This document shows, piece after piece, positions 11,101 to 21,823 of a DNA stretch of 64,000 bases. Each line of letters starts with the position of its first letter. Positions within the stretch are counted from its first letter, which is position 1. The translations under genes and the position numbers were made by a program. The stretch spans positions 29,244,540 to 29,308,539 of the forward strand of contig ML679959.1 of the NCBI GenBank assembly GCA_007922225.1, given 5' to 3'. The stretch is from Emydura subglobosa (taxonomy: Eukaryota > Chordata > Testudines > Chelidae). The notes below the pieces were generated by a model that had not been told where the DNA came from, made no database searches, and saw only the letters and a list, made by a program, of their open reading frames with translations.

Positions 11101-13840
11101 AGAGGAACATAGGAACGGCCAGACTGGGTCAGACCAATGGCTCGTCTAGCCCAGTATCCTGTCTTCTGACAGTAGCCAATACCAGATGAATGAACACAAC
11201 AGGAAAATTATCGAGTGATCCATCTTCTGTCGTCCAGTCCCAGCTTTTGGCAGTCTGAGGCCTAGGGACACCCAAAGCATGGAGTTGCAGCCGTGACCAT
11301 CTTTGCTAAAAGACATCGCGGGACCTAACTTCCATGAAATTAATCTAATTGTTTTTTGAACCCAGTTATACTTTTGGCCTTTACAACATCCCCCAGCAAT
11401 GAATTCCACAGGTTGACTGTGTGTTCTGTGAAGAAGTACTGCCTTATATTTGTTTTAAACCTGCCGCTTATTCATTTCATTGGGTGGCCCTTGGTTCTTG
11501 TGTTATGTGAAGGGGTAAATATTCACTTTTTCCATAATATTCATGATTTCATAGACCTCTATCATATCCCCCCTTAGTCATCTTTTTCCAAGCTGAAAAG
11601 TCCCAGTGTTTTTAATCTCTCCTCGTATGGAAGCTGTTCCCGAACCCTCATCATTTTGCTTGACCTTCTCTGTACTTATTCCAGTTCTCATATATCTTTT
11701 TTGAGAAGGCGTGACCACTACTGCACACAGCATTCAAGCTGTGGGCATGCCATGGATTTATATAGTGACTCTATGATATTTTCTTTCTTATTATTGTTTA
11801 GTTTTCCTAATGCTTCCTAACATTCTGTCAGGTTTTGTGACTGCTGCTGCACATTGAGCAGATGTTTTCAGAGAACTATCCACAATGACTCCACGATCTT
11901 GTACTAATTTAGACCCATCATTTTGTAGGTATAGTTAGGATTATGTTTTCCAATGTGCATTACTTTGCACTTATCAACATTGAATTTCATCTGCCATTTT
12001 GTTGCCCAGTCATCCAGTTCTGTGAGATGCCTTTGTAACTCTTTGCAGTCCGCTTTGGATTTAACTAGCTCACGTCATTTTATATCATCTGCAAATTTTG
12101 CCACCTCACTGTTTACCCCCTTTTCTAAATCACGTATGGATATGCTGAACAGCACAGGTCCCAATACAGATCCTTGGGGGACCCCCTTATTTACCACGCT
12201 CCATTGCAAAAAGTGACCATTTATGTCTACCTTTGTTTCCTATATTTTAAACGGTTATTGAGCCATAAGAGGCCCTTCCATTTTATCCCATGGCTGCTTA
12301 CTTTGCTTAAGCGTCTTTGGTGAGGGACTTTCTCAAAGGCTTTCTCAAAGACCAACTACACAATATCAAAGAATACTAATAGATTGGTGAGACACGATTT
12401 CCCTTTGCAGAAGCCCTGTAGATTCTTCCCCAAGAAATTGTGTTCATCTAGGTGTCTGATAATTCTGTTCTTTACTATAGTTTCAACCAATTTGCCTGGT
12501 CCTGCAGTTAGAGTCATTGGCCTGTAATTGCCAGGATCACTTTTGGAGAGTTTTTTAAAAATAGGTATTACTTTAACTATCCTCCAATCATCTGGAACAG
12601 AGGCTGATTTAAATGATAAGTTACATCCCACTCTTAGTAGTTCTGCAATTTTATATCTAAGTTCCTTCAGAACTCTTGGGTGAATACAATCTGCACCTAG
12701 TGACTTATTACTCTTTAATTTATCCATTTATTCAAAACCTCCTCTGTTGACCCCCTCAATCTGGGACAGTTCCTCAGATTTGTCACCTAAAAACAATGGC
12801 TCAGGTTGGGAATCTCCCTCACATCATCAGCCGTGAAGACTGACGCCAAGAATTCAGATAGCTTCTCCACAATGGTCTTGTCTTCTTTGAGTGCATCTTT
12901 ATCAGCTTGGTCATTCAATGCCCCACATTTCTGCATCCTGTCCTGAGTTGCCATGTCAATGCCCGTCAATATGGGGATAGTTAAAATCCCCCATTATTAT
13001 TGAGTTTTCTGGGTTTTGTAGCCTCTGTAATCTCCCTGGGCATTTCACAATCACCATCATCATCCTGATCCGGTGATCGGTAGTGTATACCTACTGCTAT
13101 ACTCTTGTTATTCAAGCATGAAATTTCTATCCAGAGAAATTCTGTGGTACAACATGATTCATTTAAGGTTTTTACTCTATTTCACTCTATGCTTTCTTTC
13201 ATGTAGTGTCACTTCCCCACAAGTACAACCTACTCTGTCATTCCTATATATTTTGCACTCTGGTATTACCGTCTCCCATTGATTATCGCCATTCCACCAA
13301 GTTTCTGTGATACCTGTTATATCAATATCCTCATTTAATACCTGGCACTCAATTTCACCCATCTTAGCATTTAGATTTCTTGCATTTGTATATAAGCACT
13401 TATAAAATGTGTCACTTTTTAGTTGTCTGTCTTTGTAGACTCATAAACTCGTAGACTCTAAGGTCAGAAGGGACCAATCTGATCATCTAGTCTGACCTCC
13501 TGCACAACGCAGGCCACAGGACCTCACCCACCCACTCCTGTAATAGAGCCGTGAGCTGACTGAGTAATTAATTCCTCAAATCACAGTTTAAAGTCCTTAG
13601 GGTACAGAGAATGATGAGTCGTGTGATATAATTGAATGGGACTTTTGTTTGACTGCTTCTCTTCAGTTCTGACCTGCAATTTATCAACTTCTCTTCTCTC
13701 CTCTTTATTAGGATATAGAGAATCTCCTTTAATTAATCCTCCTTTAAGGGATGTCTTTGTCTGAACTACCTGCTTCTCTGTACCTGTCGGTTTTTCCACA
13801 GCCCTTAGTTTAAAAACTCCTCTACGACTTTTTTAATTGT
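11101..13840 (-). mobile_element. CR1 LINE, long but broken copy
   Basis: Reading the minus strand from 13840 down: a linker reading KCLYTNARNLN-like, then an APE-type endonuclease remnant (DITGITETWWN at about 13282-13330, a YRSPDQDDD-like block near 13050-13085), a region ending with VEKLSEFLASVFT at 12787-12969, the reverse-transcriptase N-terminal part at 12356-12727 (SLGADCIHPRVLKEL, NYRPMTLTAGPGKL), then PQGSVLGPVLF at 12147-12179 and the catalytic FADD at 12081-12095, followed by the C-terminal part and a 3' end at 11101. The endonuclease and reverse transcriptase copy CR1 RNA into nicked DNA. Stops, frameshifts and a deletion between endonuclease and polymerase make it non-functional. 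A second CR1 is nested at 13437-13615. The left end is a CR1 3' terminus; the right limit is approximate. Confidence 0.9.
13437..13615 (-). mobile_element. CR1 3' end nested inside the larger CR1
   Basis: GACTCTAAGGTCAGAAGGGA then CCAATCTGATCATCTAGTCT and GACCTCCTGCACAACGCAGG is the reverse complement of a CR1 3' end. Outer-element sequence is interrupted: its coding text stops at about 13436 and resumes at about 13616 (GTCGTGTGATATAATTGAAT). The nested copy is therefore younger than its host. The 3' tail keeps a GACTC repeat. Confidence 0.75.
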
Positions 13841-15268
13841 ACATGCCAGCAATGCTCCTCCGTCACCAGGAGAACTCCCTCACAATATTCCCCTCTTGGC
13901 TGCTCCTGATCATGAATTTCCACCCATGACACAAGTAAGTCCCTTTCTTGGTGACTTCTAGGCTCTAACAAACCCTTCTTAGGCAGTATTTCTCTTTTGT
14001 AGGAACTTTTTTCCCAGCATGCCTTTCTGAGGCTGGCTCTTTAAATCTGAGAGCCAAGTTACTGCAGCTCTAAAGCAAACATTCTGCACCTAGCAGCTGT
14101 ACGTCGGCTTCCCTCCTCCCCCTTCTCCTCTCTGGTAAGTGCCTGTTCCATTTTCTCTTTCTGGTGGCTGGGATAGTTTCTAGTTACAGGACTTTATCTG
14201 TATGTTGTAAGACAGGCTACTCTCTTGCCATTTATAGTCTGAGCAGATGCAGAGAGTATGAGAGTTTTAGGATAGAGATTGGTCTTGTGAGTTGTTATAG
14301 AAAAGATTGGTCCAGACGCCAGCTCCTAACATCCCTGACCTTTTAGAAAGTTTGGGTCAGGATCCAAATAACATTGTTGGCCCTATTGCAAAAACCCGAC
14401 CAGAATTCCTCCCCCTCTTGAGGAAAGCTTGTGGCTTAGTCCCACCTGTAATTTCCAGGTAGCTTTTGCAGACCCATGAATATGAGATAATTCAGTAAGC
14501 ACAGGAACCAACCTCTACAGCTTGTGCAGTCTGACCTACATTTGCAAAGGGTCTACAAATACCTGTAGATAATTTGCTGCATGTGCCAACACTGCATTTA
14601 ATTCTCACTTAGCAGACTTCGTGTAGCAAGTGGCTCAATAGGCAGTGAACACCCACAGATCAATTTTCCTCCCAACAAATGCTCCCTCTGAAACAAAAGA
14701 GATCCAGTTTTTCAGCATGGAATCTGTTGTGCTCCAGGCAATTTCAAGGTGCTGAGAAATATTCCCCAACACCTAATGAGCTCCTTTAGGAAAAGAAAAT
14801 AAATTAAGACTTGAATTATATATCGGTACCTGCTTTTACACAGAGGAACTCAGTCTACATTAAATCCATGAAATTCTAGGGTGTGGCCAGTCAATAAAAT
14901 GTACTCTGATGCTTTTGAGTTTTATAGTCTGCATGGTTATGGTGACAAGTTGCTCAATGTTGGGGGGCGGGGGCAGGTTGGGGAATAGACAATTTTTTAT
15001 TTACTTGTCAAGTTGTCTTTTTCATAGATCCAAGGTAATACTTGAACGTTCTTTGGTCATGCAAATTTTTTCTCGGTTCTATGGGCAACTTCTCACATTT
15101 TCATATAAAGGAACACTCTAGTTTAGCCACTCCATGCAAACTCCTTGTGCTTTTTCAAGCCCCAGATTTTGTCCCCCATCCACATGCCAGAGTGCTAACT
15201 GGTTGTGGTTTGCAATTAGTCCAAGCTATCCAGTTTATGGCTGGGGCTTCCTAAGGGACCCAAGGAAG
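13841..15268. other. No gene seen; left part may extend the CR1
   Basis: The first few hundred bases might be further 5' LINE sequence but no ORF1 is recognisable. A donor-like CTGGTAAGTGCC lies at about 14138 without a convincing exon. The remainder is unique. Confidence 0.35.
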
Positions 15269-15560
15269 TTAGGCCTTGTCTGTGTGGGAATGGGTTGGTT
15301 TTTATGGTATAAGCTAAGGTGTGAATTTAAGCCAATGTACCAGTATAACCACCCCAGTATGGACAGCCTTACTCCAGTATAAGAATGGTTCCTTTCAGTT
15401 TAGCTTCTGTCATTTGGAAAGGGATTTAAACTATACCAGCTAAAGTCACTCTTATACTGGACTAAGAGTGTCCATATGGGGTGTTTTACCAGTATAACTA
15501 TACCTGTATAACTCTCTTGGTATAAATGGTGAAACTCCCCTGTGTAGATAAAGGTTTAGG
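15269..15560. repeat. Imperfect inverted-repeat MITE
   Basis: The left end TAGGCCTTGTCTGTGTGGG is mirrored by the right end TGTGTAGATAAAGGTTTA. Inside are several repeats of ACCAGTATAAC and CCAGTATAAG. A related right end lies at 63940-64000. I take it as a non-autonomous DNA transposon; arms are diverged. Confidence 0.55.
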
Positions 15561-15641
15561 CCTCTAACCCCCACTTGAGGTCAGTAGGAATTAGGCACCA
15601 ACTAACTTCCTGAGGCCCCTTTGGAATCCCAGCCCATGGGG

Positions 15642-15721
15642 CAGATCCCAGGTGAGCGTAAATTGTCACAAGCCCATTGACTTCAGTGGAATTATGATGA
15701 TTTATGCCAGGTGAGGATCTG
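15642..15721. repeat. Fold-back repeat, CATTGACTTCAGTGG family
   Basis: Bounded by CAGATCC (15642-15648) and GGATCTG (15715-15721). The centre is CCCATTGACTTCAGTGGAAT, itself partly self-complementary. The right arm has TTTATGCCAGGTGAGGATCT. Same family as 32204-32257 and 45011-45073. Confidence 0.6.
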
Positions 15722-16019
15722 TCCCTGTGTTTTTAAGGAAATGACCACAGCTCCAGGAGTCGAGGATCCATGCGGCTATTCTTGGACTGCGTCTAGGGTG
15801 GACTTCACCCCTGGGCAGAAGGACAGCACAAGCGCACGGAGGTGCACCATGAAGAGTGCAAAGAGCAATTCCACATCTCATATTGTTGCACCTCACCTCT
15901 GTTTAATTACAAGAATATGGGGTTACCTCATGGGGTGGAAACTTCTTGAGAGCAAGATCTAAAGTCTGTTTATTCGCAGCCAGTTCCAGTTCCATGTTCT
16001 GAAGCAAAGACCGATGCAC

Positions 16020-16330
16020 ACAGATTCCAAGGTGTTGTACAGGAGAAGCTTTTGAGAGAAAATGATTAAAAATTATTCCAGGTTTTCTAAATCTCTGAGT
16101 GTAAAGGGGAAGAGATTAACATTTTAATTGAACAAAAAGAATCCCTAAATTAAAATGGCAATAATTAACTCCAACATTGCATGTAATATCAAGAGAAAAC
16201 TTTCTGATTCAGTATGTTCTTTAATCATAATTTAAAGGTTTTAGAAAGAAAAATTAATCTGTAGTTTTTATCCTGTGCTTGGCAATACTCAAAACATAAA
16301 GCTGATAGAGAATGCTCTGGAGAACATCTT
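16020..16330. other. AT-rich candidate conserved non-coding element
   Basis: Repeat-free AT-rich block containing AATAATTAACTCC, TTTTAATTGAAC, AATCATAATTTAAAGG and AAAATTAATCTG. Reads like a homeodomain-site-rich enhancer. Not verifiable from one sequence. Confidence 0.3.
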
Positions 16331-16497
16331 ACGCCCCCATTCAATTAAAAATGGCGCTTAAGATCCCAGCCTCCTGACTGGTTGCTTAGATTTCCAAAAC
16401 ACAATATTCCCTTGACACTAAAGCACAGCATGGGACTGATTTCCAGACTTTGTGCAACTCATCATGTCTTCCAACAACCTGAATTAAAAATGTTGAC

Positions 16498-17055
16498 GCA
16501 ATAATGTCTTGCATTTCTACAGCGCCTTTCTTCTGAGGGCTTGACAAATATTAATTTGTTGTCACTGGGAGGTATGTTGGTGTTATGGCATGGATCACCA
16601 GATGGCACTCTCAGATTTCATCTTACAAGCTTTTTTAATTTGTGTGCAAGCAATGCAGTCTTTGAAGAAATCAGAGTTGTGTGATACAGGTTCTTTGAGG
16701 AGCTGTGGCAAATAGCAGGAGAGTTTACACTCTATTAATTTCTCTAATCAGAGTGAATCCTCGAGGCTTAGCTGCTCCCTGGGAATGCGGCACTGGTGTC
16801 TGGGCTGAGATTCCTGAAAGAGAGGATTGCCTGTGTGCTGTGTGTGACCACCTCTGTTCAGGGACTGGTGTATATACTGTCAATAAACAAACGACACCAA
16901 GAAATGGCCATGAATCCATGGCACTGATTTGTCCCTCAGTGGGAACCCCCCAACCTTCAAGGTCCCAACTTAGAAGAAGCACAACAGTATTAATATACCC
17001 ATTTGACAGTTGGGGGAAACCGAGTCACAGAAAGCAACCCTCTGCTCTCTTCCGC
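16498..17055 (-). repeat. MIR-like SINE split by an insert
   Basis: The left half (ACAGCGCCTTTCTTCTGAGG, ACTGGGAGGTATG) stops at about 16575. The right half (AGTATTAATATACCCATTTG, GGGGAAACCGAGTCACAG) starts at about 16986. Joined on paper, they follow the reverse-oriented MIR order without a gap, so the 16575-16986 sequence landed inside an existing SINE. Confidence 0.65.
16575..16986 (+). mobile_element. LTR-like 0.41-kb insert in a SINE
   Basis: Starts TGTTGGTGTTATGG and ends GCACAACA, so it has the TG...CA ends typical of LTRs. A polyadenylation-type AATAAA sits at 16882-16887, about 100 bases from the right end, as in the R region of an LTR. Flanks share GTA/GTAT but a clean target duplication of usual length is not seen. 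A solo LTR is the likeliest reading; no internal retroviral sequence is present. Confidence 0.5.
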
Positions 17056-17439
17056 TGATCTTTATTTTAAAAGATAATTCCCTCAACTAATGTTAATTCA
17101 TGTAAAGCTTTGATCTTGAATTAGATCCATGTCAACAGACCTCTGCCCCTGTGCAGAGCACCAGGGATTACATGTTCTGTGGAAAATTAGGAGCCATGTT
17201 ACACTCCGTCTTTAAAACATGTCAAAACTCTATAACCTTTCTCTCATCCTGCTGGGGAGTTAGTTTCTTCTGTATTTTGTACAGCCCCAAGCACAGCATC
17301 AGTACTTAAAAGATAATCAATCATAGGAATCTTTTCCATGTGTAAGCACCCTTGCTGCTGCCGACTCTGGCTGGCAGAAGGGTTACACGTGTATCTATTC
17401 ATGCTAGAAATAGGAATAGTAACTCCAAAGTGATTTAAA

Positions 17440-17780
17440 ACTATAGCATAATATTGAATATTATATATGCATGAAAAGGGACTAAAGAACTTCAAGAGGT
17501 CTCTTTCTCAATTCATGTCCTATTGAAACTCGTGCGGTATAAATTCAATATTAGATTTGTATCCCATAGTGTAACATTAGAAAATAGAAACTGCATTTGA
17601 TCATGTTTCTTTATCAGTAAGCTTGGGTGCATTTTACAAGTCATATAATATCCATCAAGTAGCTAATTAAATGACTTACAGATTTTTTGTTGTCAGTTAC
17701 AAGTGATCTCTAGAACATTCCCAAAGTCATTAATTATACTTTATCTCCATCTATTTGTGTAACTTGGTTAAGCTTCAGGG
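17440..17780. other. AT-rich candidate conserved non-coding element
   Basis: Repeat-free, with GTAGCTAATTAAATGAC, GTCATTAATTATAC and a run of T-rich half sites. Candidate regulatory DNA only. Confidence 0.3.
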
Positions 17781-19734
17781 CACTGAAGAAAAAACTGTAA
17801 TCAAATACACTTTCTGCACTGCAGAATTTAACCCGTTCTAGTAAGAGTTGTACAGTTCCAGCTTCACAGTTAAGTGAAGGTTAAAGGAGATTTCTGGTGC
17901 CCAGGATTGTTTTCTGTGTTATATTCAGACAGGATAGAACGTATTTATGCTATGGGTGCCCTATTATAAAATATGCTGTTATAATAGAAGAAAGTTCCAG
18001 CTCTGCAGAAGTTTGAGAATGAAGCTGTGGACAGCGACCTTAGAGGATTGCGCTAGAGATGACAAAGGGGAATGTGTATTTATTTCAGGAGGCGTGAGGA
18101 CTGTAATAGCGGAACACTGCAAGATTTTGAATTTAGCACATGATAGTAGTGACTTCAAGTGAACACTGAAGACGGGTCTGAGCCCCAGCTCTGGGTTCGT
18201 ATTCCAGTCCAAAGTTCTGGGATCTTTGGGCCTATCTCTCGTCAATGTCACCCAATGGCTGTTCAGTGGCATATGCACAATGTGCTCGCGGTCGAAGCCT
18301 AGTCGTTAGTTGGAAGGTATCCACAGCATAAAGGCCACCATCCTAAGTGGTGACCCTTTGTGCTATTGAGTGGGTTTTACGAGGCCCTCTGCAAAGGAAA
18401 ATACATATGGGGCTCCAATACAGCTCCTTCCCTTCTGTGCATGTGATCCTCTCTACCTACACTTCTATCCAGCTGAGAAGCAGCATATGTGGAATGGGGC
18501 AGCATGTTACTTGTGCCCCTGGCCCCACTCTCTGACTTACCAACCTTTAGACTTGGTCAGGAAAGGAAGGATTTGGTCACACTTCAGTTTATGGGAAAGA
18601 GTTGTTAGCGTCGCTAGCGATTCATGCGTGTTAGAGATCCCATGGCACTTTTTGAATGAGCAGGGGTCTTAGTTCCAAACGCCACGGCCAAATTCCAGCT
18701 CGATTTTGTAATATTTTTGTAAGATATCTGTGTTTCCTGAGCCTTCTACTGTCAGAAGTCCTGCCAGTGCTGAAGCATCATAAGAAAGGAGCTGGCCAGG
18801 ATTGCTGAGTTTGCTTGTGTGGAAGGAGTTAACGCAAAGTTCCTTGTCTCCTCTGTTTATAATGCCTTTTAGGACTCAGCTCTCTATACAGAGAGAGAGG
18901 ATCTTAATTCCTACTTCTGCCTTCTCTGCGCTTGGTTGCTTAACATGATGAGAGTTTGGTTTTGTCCACAGCACAGCAACACTCCCAAAAGGCCGACCCT
19001 GCCTCCTTGTTTGTCCTACTTTAACCCAGCCAGTATTCCCCTATGCTGCATGCCAGCAGAGGCAGAGCAGTTCAGCAATAAGAGTTTAGCCCTATCCCTG
19101 CTAAGCATTGTGTGGCATCTGTCAGCACTGTCACTGAAAGCTTTTGTGCATATTTTATTTAAAATCCTAAGCTTAACCTTAGGGTGAATTCTGAATTCAA
19201 GACACACTGGACCAAGCTGAGCAGAGCCCATTGGTGTTAATAGAATAGGAGCAGCTAACACCCTGTGTGTTGAGCTGAGAACATACCCCATGGTATTGTT
19301 GGTTTTGGTACCAGCTTGCCTCTAATGGAATAAGAGCCAGGCTGTATGACATTTTGCAGAGGCACACTTGACCAAGTAAATTACAGAAACCACGTTCCAG
19401 ATTGTCAGCCCTGACAAATGATGTCCATTATCCATTCACGGATAGGCTGCGGCAGAGGCAGTCCAATTTCTATCACACCAGCCCAACAATAGAACTCAAC
19501 CCTGACATGGTGTCACTGCCTCTAGGGAGAAGAGAGAAGGAATTTCTGTCTCCCTGGCCTGTTCATCTACTTGTACTGACAACAATGGAGGTCCAGTAAG
19601 AACCAACTCTGATGCTGTTGACATCTCCCCACGAGCAACTGGACTGTGTACCAGCTCCTTTCACAAAGGCCACCAAACAGTCATCATATGGTAATGACTT
19701 TCCCACCTGGGCCAGATACAGTCCAATGACCTAG
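17781..19734. other. Unique sequence, no gene seen
   Basis: No supported gene. A possible degraded SINE around 18165-18240 (CCCAGCTCTGGGTTCGTATT) is too weak to call. Confidence 0.4.
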
Positions 19735-19815
19735 GACCCAGTTCAGCAACATACTTAAGCATGTGCTAATTCTAAACTCCTCTGTTGTCCCGTTGACCTC
19801 AACGAACTGGGGCCG
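19735..19815. repeat. Fold-back motif with TTAAGCATGTGC
   Basis: CCCAGTTCAGCAACATACTT then AAGCATGTGCTAATTCTAAA, then CCGTTGACCTCAACGAACTG ending GGGGCC. The ends CCCAGTTC and GAACTGGG are inverted copies. Related blocks lie at 9768-9832. Confidence 0.5.
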
Positions 19816-19915
19816 TAAAGGCAAAAGATTCAGTTTCCCAGTATTGCCCCTTCCCCTCCCAACCACATACTCCTTGTCATGTTGCAGGGCTGTGTGTGGC
19901 CTAGTGGGGATGCTG

Positions 19916-20720
19916 ATTTAGTGTTCCAAGAGCAGAGGGCCCTGGGCTGTAACTTGGTATCTGAAACCTCCTGAATTTGAATGTTGTGTCTGTGTATTCA
20001 GTGGTTACGCTTGTGTGGCTGGTTCTACGGAACACTAAGGGTTAATTCCAGCTGGAGTTTTTCCCCAGGCTTCCAGGAACCCAGTGATGACTCTAATTCT
20101 GTTTCCTGGTGCTCAAGTGGCCCGTCCTGTGAATCCACTGTTGTGACGATCTCCAATCTCCTCTGGAGAAACGCATAAACCCCTTTGATTCAGGAGATCG
20201 TGGGTGGGAACGCTGAAACCAAGGGACTTTGAAATGGATCTGAGGCAGCCTGTGACCTGAGGGAGAGAGGCGCGCATGCTTACACTCACACTCTCTCGCT
20301 CAGGGTCTCCGATTATGTCAGAGAGGCAGCGTTAGCAGCCTTCTCTTGACCAGCCCTCATGCTACGGGTGTGCCTGGGCCAAGCGGAATCTACTTAAACT
20401 GGCAAGAAATGCTAAGTTTAGTAAAGATAATATGTGCTTGGGGTTTTGTTATTTTAATCCTTTTCTTGCCGTGTGTGATGTTCCTGTGGGCAAATAAATA
20501 GCAGCTATTTTTGAAGAAGCTGTCCTGAGTCAGTGCATCTCCATGCTGGTCACGAGCTCCCCAAAAGGCTTCTACAGCAGGGGCGGAGCCCAGCTAGATC
20601 TGCTGAAGGTAGCACAGTTGGTAAACAAGGGCTGCTGTAACATGGGGAGCCACTCTTCAGTGGAATGAACCACGGACTCCACGGTGAGAGGAATGCAGGC
20701 CTAGGAAAGGGTGCCCAAAG
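19916..20720 (+). repeat. LTR-like interspersed repeat with AATAAA
   Basis: Contains GGGCAAATAAATAGCAGC (AATAAA at 20493-20498) followed by AGCTGTCCTGAGTCAGTGCA, a combination I associate with dispersed retroelement ends in turtles. Its left part, from TCCAAGAGCAGAGG at 19928, recurs at 21066. Ends are not defined, so class and limits are uncertain. Confidence 0.35.
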
Positions 20721-20728
20721 AGAGAACT

Positions 20729-21010
20729 AGGCTATGGCTACGCAGTCACTGGAGGTGTAATTTGCAGCTCTCCTAGACTTGCCTATGCAATGGCTCGCTG
20801 GCTTGCTAAACCTAGCAGCAAGGATGTGACTGTGCAGGCTTCAGGGCGGACTGTACAAGCTCATGTGGCCCCCCAGGTACGTTGCTCACATTGCTGGCCA
20901 CATCGCTCTGTCCTCACTGCTGTTTTTAGCAGGATAGCTAGATTAAATCTAGGGTGGGGATAGCTACATGAGCTGCAAATTACTTCTCTGGCTGCCGTGT
21001 AGAAGTGCCT
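20729..21010. repeat. Inverted-repeat MITE
   Basis: Left arm AGGCTATGGCTAC...GTGTAATTTGCAGCTC is mirrored by right arm GAGCTGCAAATTACTTCTC...GTAGAAGTGCCT. The two inner blocks TAATTTGCAGCTC and GAGCTGCAAATTA are exact inverted copies. Arms of about 40 bp or more, diverged elsewhere. Probably a non-autonomous DNA transposon. Confidence 0.6.
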
Positions 21011-21065
21011 GGGACAGAGAGAGCGGAGGTACAGCTCACCCCTGAACTGTAACACTGACTTGGTC

Positions 21066-21125
21066 TTCCAAGAGCAGAGCTGGCCCTGGCCTGGAATCTG
21101 GGATCCGAAACCTCCTGCGTTTGTG
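21066..21125 (+). repeat. Second copy of the 19928 repeat segment
   Basis: TCCAAGAGCAGAG, GGCCCTGG and GAAACCTCCTG occur in the same order and spacing as at about 19928-19975. The two stretches match well over about 55 bases. Confidence 0.5.
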
Positions 21126-21589
21126 GAAGTCTGAGGTGCAGATCAGGCTGTAGATCCAGTTCTGGATCTAAACTTGGCCACTGGAGTCCCTCTCTGTCTG
21201 AGCGGTGGGTTTTGGGCAGGCTGCAAGGAGCACCATGCATAGCTACCATTGCCAAGAAGAGTTGTCCATATTGCCCCCTGTATGTGCCCCACAAAGCCTT
21301 TGCACCACAGTCTCTTTTCAGGTAGATTGAAATACAGTGAATGTCATGCATGCCTCTAGTGCCTGAGCTGCAGTATGCACGGCACATGATGCTCAAACAT
21401 CTTTCAAGTATGCTGTCATAAAACTTAAACGACTGCCAATGAAACATCCTCTGCAGTGCCTTATAAAGACGCGTTCCCTGAGTGCACACGATAAAGGACA
21501 TCTTTAACATTTAAACTCTCCATGCAGCATGGTTCCCAGCACTTCACCGCGGGGACGATGTTGTCAGGGTTGGTCGTCTTTCACTGTTG
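21126..21589. other. Unique sequence, no gene supported
   Basis: A 176-codon minus frame spans 20980-21510, but it runs into repeat sequence at its 3' half and has no recognisable domain. Confidence 0.35.
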
Positions 21590-21823
21590 CTCGCAATGGT
21601 GTAGCCGTGTTGGTCTCAGGATATGACAGAAAGAAGGTGGATGAGATGACATTGTCTACTGGACCAACTCCTATAGGTGGAAGAGACAGAGACACGCTTT
21701 TGTGCTACACTAATCTGACCTGAAGAAGAGCTCCATGTAGCGTGAAAGCTGGGCTCTGTCTCTTCCACCAACAGAAGTTGGTCCAGTAAATGATATTCTC
21801 TCACCTACCTTGTCTCTAATATC
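21590..21823. mobile_element. Long-armed palindromic element
   Basis: The left arm (21620-21700) and right arm (21744-21823) are inverted copies about 80 bp long. Shared blocks include ACTGGACCAACT, GGTGGAAGAGACAGAG and their complements TCTTCCACC and AAGTTGGTCCAGT. The loop holds CTGAAGAAGAGCTCCATGTA. The left end carries GTAGCCGTGTTGGTCTCAGG, typical of a widespread reptile fold-back repeat. It has no coding capacity. Confidence 0.8.

Noticed and set aside
20980..21510. 176-codon minus open frame
   Set aside because: Its C-terminal half is repeat-derived sequence and no protein family is recognisable.
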